This document shows, piece after piece, positions 33,922 through 42,360 of a DNA stretch of 57,888 nt. The notes under the pieces were generated by a model. It made no database searches and was not told the DNA's origin. It saw only the letters and a program-made list of their open reading frames with translations. Made by a program: the position numbers and the translations under genes. The DNA is from Pseudonocardia sp. TRM90224 (lineage in GTDB: Bacteria > Actinomycetota > Actinomycetes > Mycobacteriales > Pseudonocardiaceae), in NCBI RefSeq assembly GCF_021245725.1, contig NZ_JAJGSX010000043.1, positions 1 through 57,888 on the forward strand, given 5' to 3'. Positions within the stretch are counted from its first letter, which is position 1; each line of letters starts with the position of its first letter.

Positions 33922-36900
33922 CTAGCGGGGCAGGTCCTCGGGCAGGAGGGTGCGCAGGTCCTCGGTGGTGGCGTCGAAGTTGGTTGCGAGCCGGCGGGCC
34001 TGCCTGCTGATCATCTCGTTCAGGACGTGGCGGACCTCGCGCGCGTTGCCGAACGCCGGCGAGCCCACGGCCACCTCGAACTTCGCGCGCACGGCGTCGA
34101 GCGCCTCCGCGGAGCAGTCGTAGCCGCTGGTCGCCGCCTGCCGCGAGAAGATCGTCACCAGCTCGTCGGGCCCGTAGCTGTCGAAGCTGATCGAGCGGCT
34201 GAACCGCGAACCCAACCCCGGGTTGGACTCGATGAACCGGTGCATGTCCTCAGCGTGGCCCGCGACGATGACAACAACCTCGTCGCGGTGGTCCTCCATG
34301 AGCTTGAGCAGGGTGTCGACGGCTTCCCGGCCGAAGTCGTTGCCGCTCTCGTTGCCGCGGACCAGCGTGTATGCCTCGTCGATGAACAGGACGCCGCCGC
34401 GGGCGCGTTCGAACGCCTCCTTGGTCTTCGGCGCCGTCTGGCCGATGTACTGCGCGACCAGGTCGGCGCGGCTGACCTCGACGATCTGCCCGGTGGCGAG
34501 CACGCCCAGCGCGGCGAGCAGCCGCCCGTAGAGCCGGGCCATGGTCGTCTTGCCGGTGCCGGGCGGCCCGGCGAACACGAGGTGGCGCGAGAGGTCGGGT
34601 TCGGGGAGGCCGGCCTCGCGCCGCCGCCGGGCCATGCCCAGCAGGCTGATGACGTCGGTGACCTCCTCCTTCGCCTTGCCCAGCCCGACGAGCGCGTCGA
34701 GCTCCGCCATGAGCGCGGAGATCTGGGCCTGGTCGAGCGCGCGGGAACCGGATCGCATCCCGAGCCCCTCGGCGACGTCGTTGAGGTCGGAGAGCAGGAG
34801 CAGCCGCAGGTCGTCGGCGGTGGCGTCGGGCATGGCTGCGAGGCGTTGCGACTGGCGGGTGGTCATCGCCTCGAACACCCGGCGCGCGACGCGCCCGTTG
34901 CCGAACGTCTCGTCGCGCTTCATCGTCCGGAAGTGCTGCACGAGCACGTCGCCGGCGTCGGCAGCCAGCTCGTAGCCGTGCTCGGTCGCCAGGCTCGTCA
35001 CGATCTCCAGCAGCTCCTGCGGGCTGTAGTTGGGGAACTCGACGGTGCGGCTGAACCGCGACGCGAGACCGGTGTTGGACTGCAGGAACGTCCGCATCTC
35101 CGCGGAGTAGCCCGCGGCGATCACCACGACGTCGTCGCGGTGGTCCTCCATCAGCTTCACGAGCGTGTCGATGGCCTCGCGGCCGAAGTCGACGCCGCCG
35201 CCGGACGGGCGCGCGAGCGAGTAGGCCTCGTCGATGAAGAACACGCCACCGATGGCCTCGTTGAACTTCTTGGTGGTCTTGAGGGCGGTGCCGCCGACGT
35301 TCTCCGACACCAGGTCGCTGCGGCTGACCTCGACCACCTGTCCGGTACGCAGGACGCCGAGCGAGGCGAGGATCTGCCCGTAGAGCCGGGCCACGGTGGT
35401 CTTGCCCGTGCCGGGGGCGCCCGCGAAGACGAGGTGGCGGCTCATCGTCGGCACCGGCAGCCCTGCGGCCCGGCGGCGTTCGGCGACCGCGATCGTGTCG
35501 ACGAGCGACGTGACCTGCTGCTTCACCTCGGCCAGGCCGGTGAGGTCGGCGAGGTCGGCGAGCAGCCCGTCCTGCGAAGGGGCGTCGGCAGGCCGGGAGG
35601 TGGTCCGCTGGTCCTGATCCGTGCCGCCTCCGGTGCCGACGTGCCGCTGGCGCTCGCCGAGGTCGACCCGCTCGACGACGACGGTGGGCCGGTTCCGGCC
35701 GTCGATCTGCTCGCCGCGGTTGCCCTTCACCACCCCGCCACGGACGAGCACCTGCTGGTTCGACTCGACCACAACACCCGAGCCGGTGTTGGCCTCGACC
35801 CGGCAGTCGGCGAGCGTGGCGCTGCCGCCCTCCCCGACCCGCACCCCGGCGCCGGTGCAGTCGTGGATGCTGCCCCGGGTGGCCTCCAGGAGGTTGGTGT
35901 CCTGCACCCGGATCCCGTCGATGCCCATCTTCGCGATCTCGGTGTCGACCATGGTGACCTTCGCACCGCCGTTGCGGACGTTGATGCCGTACTCGGAGCA
36001 GTCGTGCAGGCTGCTCTTCGCGAAGGTGGCCGTGCCGTCGACGATGGCGGCGTTGCGGGTGAGGGCCACCTCCACCTCGGTGAACTCGGCCGACGAGTTG
36101 CCCAGCACCCACACCCCGGCGTCGCCCGCGCCGTAGGTGCAGGCGTCGCGGACGACGAGGTGCCCGTTGCCCTCGACGCGGAACGCCTGGAAGCGGACGT
36201 CGTGCACGTCCATGACCTCCACCGTGGCCCGGCCGTTGTCGAGGACGTGCACGCCGTGCTTGTCGCCGCCCCGGATGGTGGTGGAGACGACCGTCGGGTT
36301 GCCGAAGGTCTGCACGCCGACCGCGCCGAGGTGCGTCCGCTCGACGTTGCAGTCCTCGAACCGGCCGCGGCCGTAGTCGCTGACGAAGATGCCGTTGCCG
36401 CGGCATTCCCGCATGCTCGTGCGCCGCACGACGGGGTTGCTCGACTTCTCCACGTGGATCCCGCTGGAGGCCATGCCGGTGATCTCGCAGTCCTCGACCG
36501 TGCCCGTGCTGCTGCCGGTGAACCGGATGCCGCGCTCGTTGCCGTCGTGGATGTAGCACTTGCGGATGGTCGGCAGGGACTTGCCGTCGACGTAGACCGA
36601 CGAGTTGGAGATGTCGGAGATGTCGGTCGTCTCGATCGTGCACACCGAGCCGCTGTCGATCTTGATGCCGTGGCAGCCGCAGCTGCGGATCGTGCAGTCC
36701 CTCACGAGGGCCTCGAGCGCGCCGATGAACGCGACGCCGTTGCAGGCCATGTCGGTGAAGGTGCAGCCCTCGACCCGGACGCGGCCGCCCTCGACGGCCA
36801 CCCCGACCGCGCCACGGGTGAAGGCGCTGGACCGGATGCGCGCGGAGCTGCCACCCATCACGCGGACGCCGTGGTCGGTGATGTCGACGTCGCACCGCTC

Positions 36901-37212
36901 CATGACCAGCTCGGCGCCGTCGATCCGCACAGCGGCGCCGTTGGTGGCGGCGGTGCTGCGCAACGTGAGATCGGTGAGCGTGGTGTGGGCGCGGACGCCG
37001 ACCACGACGCCCTCGTGCGACTGGATCGTGACGGTCCCGCGGCCGGACTCCGCGAAGATCACCACCGGGCGCTCGACGACGAACCTTTCGTTGTAGACAC
37101 CTGGCGCGACCGCGATGTTGGCGCCGGCCGGGGCCGTCGCGAGCGCAGCGGTGATCGACGCGTGGGTGCCCCACTTCCTGCTCGATGCGTCGACCCGGAT
37201 CACTCTCGGCAT
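33922..37212 (-). CDS. Parallel beta-helix/double AAA+ fusion protein 2
   Basis: 1096-residue paralogue of protein 1 with the same order: VIRVDASSRKWGTHASITAA start, beta-helix to ~residue 510, a Gln/Thr/Arg linker, and two AAA+ domains. Walker A motifs are GAPGTGKTT and GPPGTGKTT; Walker B motifs are FFIDEAYSL and LFIDEAYTL. The second Walker B keeps the Tyr that is Ser in protein 1. Arginine-finger-like SRFSRTVEF occurs after each domain. The start ATG 37212 follows a GGGGGAAG site; upstream in-frame codons give a basic, non-conserved leader. The near-equal lengths and collinear motifs indicate tandem duplication, with possible hetero-oligomer formation. Confidence 0.9.
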   Translation of the reverse strand: MPRVIRVDASSRKWGTHASITAALATAPAGANIAVAPGVYNERFVVERPVVIFAESGRGTVTIQSHEGVVVGVRAHTTLTDLTLRSTAATNGAAVRIDGAELVMERCDVDITDHGVRVMGGSSARIRSSAFTRGAVGVAVEGGRVRVEGCTFTDMACNGVAFIGALEALVRDCTIRSCGCHGIKIDSGSVCTIETTDISDISNSSVYVDGKSLPTIRKCYIHDGNERGIRFTGSSTGTVEDCEITGMASSGIHVEKSSNPVVRRTSMRECRGNGIFVSDYGRGRFEDCNVERTHLGAVGVQTFGNPTVVSTTIRGGDKHGVHVLDNGRATVEVMDVHDVRFQAFRVEGNGHLVVRDACTYGAGDAGVWVLGNSSAEFTEVEVALTRNAAIVDGTATFAKSSLHDCSEYGINVRNGGAKVTMVDTEIAKMGIDGIRVQDTNLLEATRGSIHDCTGAGVRVGEGGSATLADCRVEANTGSGVVVESNQQVLVRGGVVKGNRGEQIDGRNRPTVVVERVDLGERQRHVGTGGGTDQDQRTTSRPADAPSQDGLLADLADLTGLAEVKQQVTSLVDTIAVAERRRAAGLPVPTMSRHLVFAGAPGTGKTTVARLYGQILASLGVLRTGQVVEVSRSDLVSENVGGTALKTTKKFNEAIGGVFFIDEAYSLARPSGGGVDFGREAIDTLVKLMEDHRDDVVVIAAGYSAEMRTFLQSNTGLASRFSRTVEFPNYSPQELLEIVTSLATEHGYELAADAGDVLVQHFRTMKRDETFGNGRVARRVFEAMTTRQSQRLAAMPDATADDLRLLLLSDLNDVAEGLGMRSGSRALDQAQISALMAELDALVGLGKAKEEVTDVISLLGMARRRREAGLPEPDLSRHLVFAGPPGTGKTTMARLYGRLLAALGVLATGQIVEVSRADLVAQYIGQTAPKTKEAFERARGGVLFIDEAYTLVRGNESGNDFGREAVDTLLKLMEDHRDEVVVIVAGHAEDMHRFIESNPGLGSRFSRSISFDSYGPDELVTIFSRQAATSGYDCSAEALDAVRAKFEVAVGSPAFGNAREVRHVLNEMISRQARRLATNFDATTEDLRTLLPEDLPR

Positions 37213-37419
37213 CTGCTTCCCCCGCCTCGACACCATTTCCGCACCACAGAGGTGTGAGGCCCGGCTCGGCCGCGCCTCACGCCGGTGATGGTAATCCGGC
37301 GTGCCGACAGGCCCGGACCAGCTAGTGCGGCGGCCACAAACGTCCACCGGGTCGCTCGCGCGCCCAGACGACGCCTCGCGGCGTTGCCGCCCTTGCAAAG
37401 ACGCCCGGTCTGAGCTGCG

Positions 37420-37443
37420 GGCGGCGCCTTGCGAGGCGCCGCC
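37420..37443 (-). terminator. GC-rich hairpin, probable terminator of the TMEM175-like gene
   Basis: GGCGGCGCCT/AGGCGCCGCC, a perfect 10-bp stem with a TGCG loop, about 57 bases past the stop of the minus-strand TMEM175-like gene. No U-run. The rest of 37214–37499 holds the promoter region of beta-helix/AAA+ protein 2. Confidence 0.55.
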
Positions 37444-37499
37444 TGGATCACGCGATCAACCCGGCAACGTCCGTGGCCACCGCACGAGGTGATGCCGCG

Positions 37500-38210
37500 T
37501 CACCCGGACGATCGGGCGACGATCCGCTTTGTGACCGGCCGGGCGACGAAGAGGACCGCCCAGAACGTCGCCGCCCAGGCCGCCGAGAGCCCGAACCCGA
37601 AGTAGAGGAGGAACGCGAGCGGGATCGACAGCGCGTAGACCACGCCGTAGACGAGCGGCTGCACGACGAGCAGGCGCCGGTCGTGCGGGTCGACGTCGGC
37701 CAGCTCCGGCTTCAGCACGTGCATGTTGAGCCGCATGGCCAGCACGGAGGTCGTGGCGAGGACCGCCGCGGTGATGGAGAAGGCCTGCGGGAACTGACCC
37801 CAGTCGATGATCAGCCGCATCGAGATGGGCAGCACGGCCACCCCGACCAGCACGCTGATGGTGCGCGCCAGCGCACGCGCGTCGACCGTGTGCACGTACG
37901 ACATCGCGCGGTGGTTGCCGATCCAGTACTCCGACGTCACGTAGAACGCGAGCACGAAGACTCCGAGACTGGAGAACAGGTCGCCGAGCGACTCGACGAA
38001 CCCGTCGAGGTCAGCGGGGGAGATGCCCTCCGGGAGCTTGATCTCCAACGCCAGCAGCGTCATCGCGATCGCGAAGACGCCGTCCGACAGCGCCGTCAGG
38101 CGGTGCGGCTGGCGGTAACGCGCGTCGGCGCGGGCCTTCGGGGTGACGTGCGTCGGCTCGGCTTGCGCCGCGGGGACAGCAGGCTGCGGCTCGTGATCCA
38201 CCGCGGCCAT
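37500..38210 (-). CDS. TMEM175/DUF1211 family membrane protein
   Basis: 236-residue integral membrane protein with six predicted helices. The family hallmark RLTALSDGVFAIAMTLLAL is the first-helix SDGVFAI motif of bacterial TMEM175-type potassium channels. It is preceded by a ~40-residue polar N-terminus. Probable K+ channel or leak pathway in the plasma membrane. The ATG at 38210 is divergent from the SDR gene with 124 bases between them. A Kup potassium importer lies 11 kb away, but no direct link is implied. Confidence 0.88.
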   Translation of the reverse strand: MAAVDHEPQPAVPAAQAEPTHVTPKARADARYRQPHRLTALSDGVFAIAMTLLALEIKLPEGISPADLDGFVESLGDLFSSLGVFVLAFYVTSEYWIGNHRAMSYVHTVDARALARTISVLVGVAVLPISMRLIIDWGQFPQAFSITAAVLATTSVLAMRLNMHVLKPELADVDPHDRRLLVVQPLVYGVVYALSIPLAFLLYFGFGLSAAWAATFWAVLFVARPVTKRIVARSSG

Positions 38211-38334
38211 CCTGCCGTACCCGCAGCGCAGGGGCCGTCGCGGCGGGGCGGGGGCGGCCGGCGGCACACCCGCACCCACCGACTGGCGGTTTCGCCGATT
38301 CGGTGGGGATCCCCGTGCTCCTACGGTCGACGCC

Positions 38335-39126
38335 ATGACCACCACCTCCAGCACGGGGGACCAGCCCCTCTCCGGCAAGGTCGCTCTCGTCACCGGCGCG
38401 AGCCGAGGCATCGGCGCGGCCGCCGCGGTTGCGCTCGCCGCCGCCGGCGCGCGGGTCGCGCTCGCCGCCCGCGACCGGGACGCGTTGGACGGCGTCGCCG
38501 AGCGCATCCGCGCGGCGGGCGGCACCGCGCTGGTCGTCCCGACCGACGTCACCGATCCCGACGCTGTCGGCGCGCTCGTCGAGCGGACCGTCGCCGAGTT
38601 CGGCCGCCTCGACGCGGCGTTCAACAACGCGGGCGGCCCCGGGCACCGGCCGGCCCCACTCGCGGACGTCGCCGTCGCCGATTTCGACACCGTCGCCCGC
38701 ACCAGCCTGCTCGGGGTGTTCCTCTCGATGAAGCACGAGATCCCGGCGATGGTCGCGGGGGGCGGCGGCGCGATCGTCAACATGGCGTCGACGGCGGGCG
38801 TGGAGGGGGTCGCCGGCATCGGCGGCTACGTGGCCGGGAAGTTCGGCGTCGTCGGCCTCTCCCGCTCGGCCGCGCTCGACTATGCAGCTCAGGACGTGCG
38901 GATCAACGTGATCGCGCCGGGCCCGATCCTGACCGGGCACCTGGAGCGGGCGGGGGAGCAGGCGCAGCAGCAGGTGGCGCGCTCGGTCCCGATGCGCAGG
39001 ACGGGGCTGCCGCACGAGGTCGCCGCAGCCGTCGTTTGGCTCTGCGGCCCGGCGTCGTCATTCGTTACGGGCGTCGTTCTGCCCGTCGACGGCGGGATGC
39101 TCGCCGGAATGCGCCCTTATGCATGA
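38335..39126 (+). CDS. SDR-family NAD(P)-dependent oxidoreductase
   Basis: 263-residue classical short-chain dehydrogenase. It has cofactor loop TGASRGIG (20–27), NNAG (97–100), the catalytic Ser in NMASTAG, and Tyr165/Lys169 in YVAGKFG. The C-terminal VLPVDGGMLAG is the usual end. Asp/Arg pattern LAARDRD after beta-2 suggests NADP(H) preference. A free-standing gene; substrate unknown. Confidence 0.93.
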   Translation: MTTTSSTGDQPLSGKVALVTGASRGIGAAAAVALAAAGARVALAARDRDALDGVAERIRAAGGTALVVPTDVTDPDAVGALVERTVAEFGRLDAAFNNAGGPGHRPAPLADVAVADFDTVARTSLLGVFLSMKHEIPAMVAGGGGAIVNMASTAGVEGVAGIGGYVAGKFGVVGLSRSAALDYAAQDVRINVIAPGPILTGHLERAGEQAQQQVARSVPMRRTGLPHEVAAAVVWLCGPASSFVTGVVLPVDGGMLAGMRPYA

Positions 39127-39285
39127 GATCAGCCGTTTGTCGGATTCGAACTTCCTCTCGTCGACGCGGCCCATCACTACCCGGCCGGTCGCCGGGCCGC
39201 CCGTCGACGGACGCGGTGCCGCTCGCCGAGGCGCACCCGATCTTCAAGCAACCTCCGCACGAGATGCGCACGTACGCTCCCGCCC

Positions 39286-40083
39286 ATGGAGCCTTTGATC
39301 TACGCGCACCGCGGGGCCAGCGCGCAGTTCGCCGAGCACACCCGGGCTGCGATGCTGCAGGCGCTCGCCGACGGCGCCGACGGCGTCGAGTGCGACGTGC
39401 ACCTGACCAGCGACGGGCAGCTCGTCTGCCTGCACGATCCGACCGTGGACCGCACGTCGGACGGCTCCGGCGCGGTCGCCGAGCTGACCGCGGCGCAGCT
39501 GCGCGCGCTCGACGTCAGCTCGTGGAAGGGCGTTCCCGTCCCGGCGGCGTACGGGACGCCCGCCGAGCAGCTCCTCACCCTGTCCGAGCTGCTCACGATC
39601 CTGCGCGGAGCCGGGCGCGAGGTCGGCATCGCGATCGAGCTCAAACACCCGTCCCCGTTCGGACGTGCGTTGGAGGACGCGGTGTTGGCGCAGCTTCGCG
39701 CATCGGGCTGGGACGCGGCGACGTCGAGGCTCGACGGCGTGCTCGTCTCGTTCATGAGCTTCGACCCCGGGTCGGTCGCGCACCTGGCCGAGCATGTCGA
39801 CCCGCACCACCTCTGCCAGCTCACCGAAAGCCTCGCCGACACGCTCCCCGACGGCGTGCTCGCCGGCCCGTCCGTCGAGGCCGTCCGCGCCGATCCCGAG
39901 GCCGTCCGCAAGGCCGTCGCCGCAGGTAGACGCTTTCGCGTCTGGACCGTCGACGCCCCCGCGGACGTCCGGCTGCTCCAGGAGATCGGCGTGCAGGAGA
40001 TCACCACCAACGAGCCCGCGCTCGTCCGGCGGTGCGTCGAGAACGACGTCGTGGCCGCGGAGAGCGCTCCCGAACGGCCTTGA
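39286..40083 (+). CDS. Glycerophosphodiester phosphodiesterase
   Basis: 265-residue TIM-barrel enzyme that hydrolyses glycerophosphodiesters to glycerol 3-phosphate and an alcohol. The GDPD motifs are seen: HRG (8–10), Glu35/Asp37 in GVECDVH, and His50 in LHDPTVDRT. There is no signal peptide, so it is the cytosolic UgpQ-like type. The start ATG 39286 is four residues before the conserved strand. It is followed by an inverted repeat (40104–40164). Confidence 0.94.
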   Translation: MEPLIYAHRGASAQFAEHTRAAMLQALADGADGVECDVHLTSDGQLVCLHDPTVDRTSDGSGAVAELTAAQLRALDVSSWKGVPVPAAYGTPAEQLLTLSELLTILRGAGREVGIAIELKHPSPFGRALEDAVLAQLRASGWDAATSRLDGVLVSFMSFDPGSVAHLAEHVDPHHLCQLTESLADTLPDGVLAGPSVEAVRADPEAVRKAVAAGRRFRVWTVDAPADVRLLQEIGVQEITTNEPALVRRCVENDVVAAESAPERP

Positions 40084-40103
40084 CGTCGTTGTCGTCGCCG
40101 ACT

Positions 40104-40164
40104 GCGCCGAACGGCGCCATGGTTCGGGCGAATCGGACGAGCGGTACGAGCGGCCGTTCGGCGC
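40104..40164 (+). terminator. Inverted repeat after the GDPD gene
   Basis: GCGCCGAACGG and CCGTTCGGCGC are 11-base perfect arms with a 39-base spacer, 20 bases past the GDPD stop. The long spacer makes termination less certain. Confidence 0.4.
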
Positions 40165-40300
40165 CGACCTCATGCCTCCGCTCGACGGGACGGTTCGCCC
40201 GTCACCAGGACCTCACCCGCCGCCGATAGATTCTTCGCTGCCCAAGGGGTCCCGATCGCGGGGCCTGCGGTCCGAGCGGAAGGTCCCGGTGGAGAAGCGC

Positions 40301-41119
40301 ATGCATCGCCCCACGTCGTTGCCGATCACGTTGACGGCGGTGCTGTCTGTGCTGTCCTCGTTCGCGCTGCTCGCGGCCTGCGGCGGCCCGTCCGGCGGAG
40401 GGAGCGGGGCCCCGGTGACGCCGCCTACCGCCCAGTCCGACGCCCGCCCGCAGAGCGGCGCGAAGGCGTCGCTGCCGAGCGAGGTCATCGATCTCACCAA
40501 CTGGTACCTGACGCTGCCGACGGGCAAGACGGACGACCCCGACGACGTCTACCAGCCCGATCTCGCCCGGTACAGCGGCGACTGGTTCCGGCTCAACGAG
40601 ACCGGCGACGGCGTCGTGTTCACGGCGAACGCCGGCGGTGTCACCACCAAAGGGAGCAGCTATCCGCGCTCCGAGCTGCGCGAAATGAAGGGCAGCGAGA
40701 AGGCCAGTTGGTCCAATCGGAGTGGCACCCACACGATGCAGGTGCGGCAGGCCATCACCCAGTTGCCACTGGTCAAGCAGGACGTCGTCGCCGCGCAGAT
40801 CCACGACGCAGAGGACGACGTCATCGAGGTCCGGCTCGAGGGTGAGCGACTGCTGGCGGAGTACGACGACGGCGACGGCTCGATCGTCCTCGACGAGGCG
40901 TACCGCCTCGGCACCCCCTACGACCTGCAGATCAAGGCGTCGGGCGGCCGTGTCGAGGTCAGCTACAACGGCAAGGTCGCGCAGCCGATCCCGGTGAGTG
41001 GGACCGGCTGGTACTTCAAGGCCGGTAGTTACGTTCAGTCGAATCCCAGCCGCGGCGAGGACCCGGCTGCCACTGGTCAGGTGGTCCTCTACGGGTTGAC
41101 GGTTACGCACACAGGGTGA
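40301..41119 (+). CDS. PL7-family polysaccharide (alginate) lyase lipoprotein
   Basis: 272-residue lipoprotein with a lipobox ending LLAAC (Cys27), then a Gly/Pro/Ser linker. The catalytic domain carries all three PL7 signatures: YPRSELRE (Arg123), QIH (166–168) with the catalytic His168, and YFKAGSY (238–244) with catalytic Tyr244. PL7 enzymes cleave alginate by beta-elimination. Anchored outside the membrane, it could trim or release polymer made by the adjacent operon, as AlgL does in Pseudomonas. The start ATG 40301 has GGAG six bases upstream. It is separated from the operon by a 323-base gap and may be transcribed independently. Confidence 0.9.
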   Translation: MHRPTSLPITLTAVLSVLSSFALLAACGGPSGGGSGAPVTPPTAQSDARPQSGAKASLPSEVIDLTNWYLTLPTGKTDDPDDVYQPDLARYSGDWFRLNETGDGVVFTANAGGVTTKGSSYPRSELREMKGSEKASWSNRSGTHTMQVRQAITQLPLVKQDVVAAQIHDAEDDVIEVRLEGERLLAEYDDGDGSIVLDEAYRLGTPYDLQIKASGGRVEVSYNGKVAQPIPVSGTGWYFKAGSYVQSNPSRGEDPAATGQVVLYGLTVTHTG

Positions 41120-41442
41120 TCGGTTCCGGCATCTGAGTCCGGCGCTCTCAGGTACCCCCACCTTTCGGCGCATAAACATTGCCGCTGATCGCTCGCGAAG
41201 ACACCTATTCGTGACCATCAGGGCCCTCATCGTTGAACAAGTGTGAACTACGCCAGTTGCGTCGTTCGTCGGGACTGTCCCTCTGACCTGCGGATTTCCG
41301 CGTCAGCACCCCCCGGCGGAACGAATTTCCCGGCCCGAGCCGGCACCCTGAACGCCCCTGCCGCCCGTCACGGCCGCCAGGACAGGATGCCGTCCGTGGC
41401 GATCACCCAGATGCTGGTCGATGGTTGGAGGGGGCACAGTCG
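41120..41442. other. Gene-free leader region of the exopolysaccharide operon
   Basis: 323 bases without a credible gene; the one short frame across it lacks coding character and overlaps the dehydrogenase start. It is less GC-rich (CATAAACATTG, GTTGAACAAGTGTGAAC) than neighbouring DNA, as expected for a promoter. It ends in GGAGGGGG, the dehydrogenase ribosome-binding site. I could not match a known riboswitch. The operon promoter is presumed to lie here. Confidence 0.5.
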
Positions 41443-42360
41443 ATGAGGTCATCGAGAATTTTCATCGTGGGATCCGGGGTTGTCGGGACTGCGACCGGTG
41501 AGGGGTTCCTCGGCGCGGGGCACCAGGTCACCTTCATCGATGTAGCGCAGCACCGGCTCGACGACCTGCGCTCGCGCGGCTACGACGCGCGCGACGAGAT
41601 CGACCTCTCGGACGAGCCCGAGGCCTTCATCCTGCTGACGCTGCCGACCCCGCACGTCGGCCGCGAGTACAACCTGAACGCGTTCGCCGCCGGCGCCGCC
41701 TCCGTCGGCAAGGCGCTGGCCACCGCCACGGCGCGGCACACCGTCGTCGTGCGCTCCACCGTGCCGCCCGGCACGACCGAGGGTCTCGTGCGCACGTCGC
41801 TCGAGGAGCACTCGGGCAAGAAGGCCGGCGTCGACTTCGGTCTGGCGTCGAACCCGGAGTTCCTGCGCGCCGTCTCCGCGGCCGAGGACTTCCGCAACCC
41901 GTGGATGACGGTCATCGCCAGCCGCGACGAGGACACCCTCGCCGCGCTGCGCGAGCTGCTGCTGCCATTCGGCGGCGAGCTGCGCACGTTCTCGGACCCG
42001 GCCGAGGCCGAGTTCATCAAGTGCGCCCACAACGTCTTCAACGCTGCGAAGATCAGCTTCTGGAACGAGATGTGGCTGGTCGCGCAGGAGATCGGGCTCG
42101 ACCTCGACCCGATCGCCTCGACCGTGGCGAAGTCGGCCGAGGGCTCGATCAACCCGAACTACGGCATCCGCGGCGGCGCCCCCTACGGCGGTGTCTGCCT
42201 CCCGAAGGACACCAACGGCTTCCTCGGCTTCGCCGCCGGGATCGGTGTCGACATGCCGCTGCTGGAAGCGGTGGTGGACACCAACGAGCGTCTCGAGGCC
42301 GTCGTCAGCCGTGAGGTCGACGCAGCCACTGCGGAGGCGGCGGGCGCCGAGCTGGCATGA
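41443..42360 (+). CDS. UDP-glucose/GDP-mannose 6-dehydrogenase family, short form
   Basis: Oxidises a nucleotide sugar to the uronic acid (UDP-GlcA or GDP-ManA). The 305-residue protein has the Rossmann loop IVGSGVVGTATGEG, FILLTLPTP, STVPPGTTE, NPEFLRAVSAAEDF and the catalytic Cys252 in PYGGVCLPKDTNGF. It ends in the central dimerisation helix and lacks the ~110-residue C-terminal nucleotide-binding domain of normal enzymes (~400–440 residues). Because the GT2 ATG overlaps its stop by 4 bases, the shortening is built into the operon and is not a visible frameshift. The start ATG 41443 follows GGAGGGGG by eight bases. The substrate (UDP-Glc or GDP-Man) is undecided. Confidence 0.88.
   Translation: MRSSRIFIVGSGVVGTATGEGFLGAGHQVTFIDVAQHRLDDLRSRGYDARDEIDLSDEPEAFILLTLPTPHVGREYNLNAFAAGAASVGKALATATARHTVVVRSTVPPGTTEGLVRTSLEEHSGKKAGVDFGLASNPEFLRAVSAAEDFRNPWMTVIASRDEDTLAALRELLLPFGGELRTFSDPAEAEFIKCAHNVFNAAKISFWNEMWLVAQEIGLDLDPIASTVAKSAEGSINPNYGIRGGAPYGGVCLPKDTNGFLGFAAGIGVDMPLLEAVVDTNERLEAVVSREVDAATAEAAGAELA

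Noticed and set aside
30834..34010. Very long (>1000 codon) plus-strand open frame over the beta-helix/AAA+ genes
   Set aside because: Composition is Arg/Ala/Asp/His-rich nonsense typical of the reverse complement of GC-rich coding DNA; the minus-strand frame has intact Walker motifs.
41120..41442. Riboswitch (cyclic dinucleotide type) upstream of the polysaccharide operon
   Set aside because: Looked for conserved cores but none could be matched; only a promoter-like AT bias is visible.
41243..41446. 67-codon frame upstream of the dehydrogenase
   Set aside because: No ribosome-binding site or family features, and it overlaps the dehydrogenase start; treated as leader DNA.
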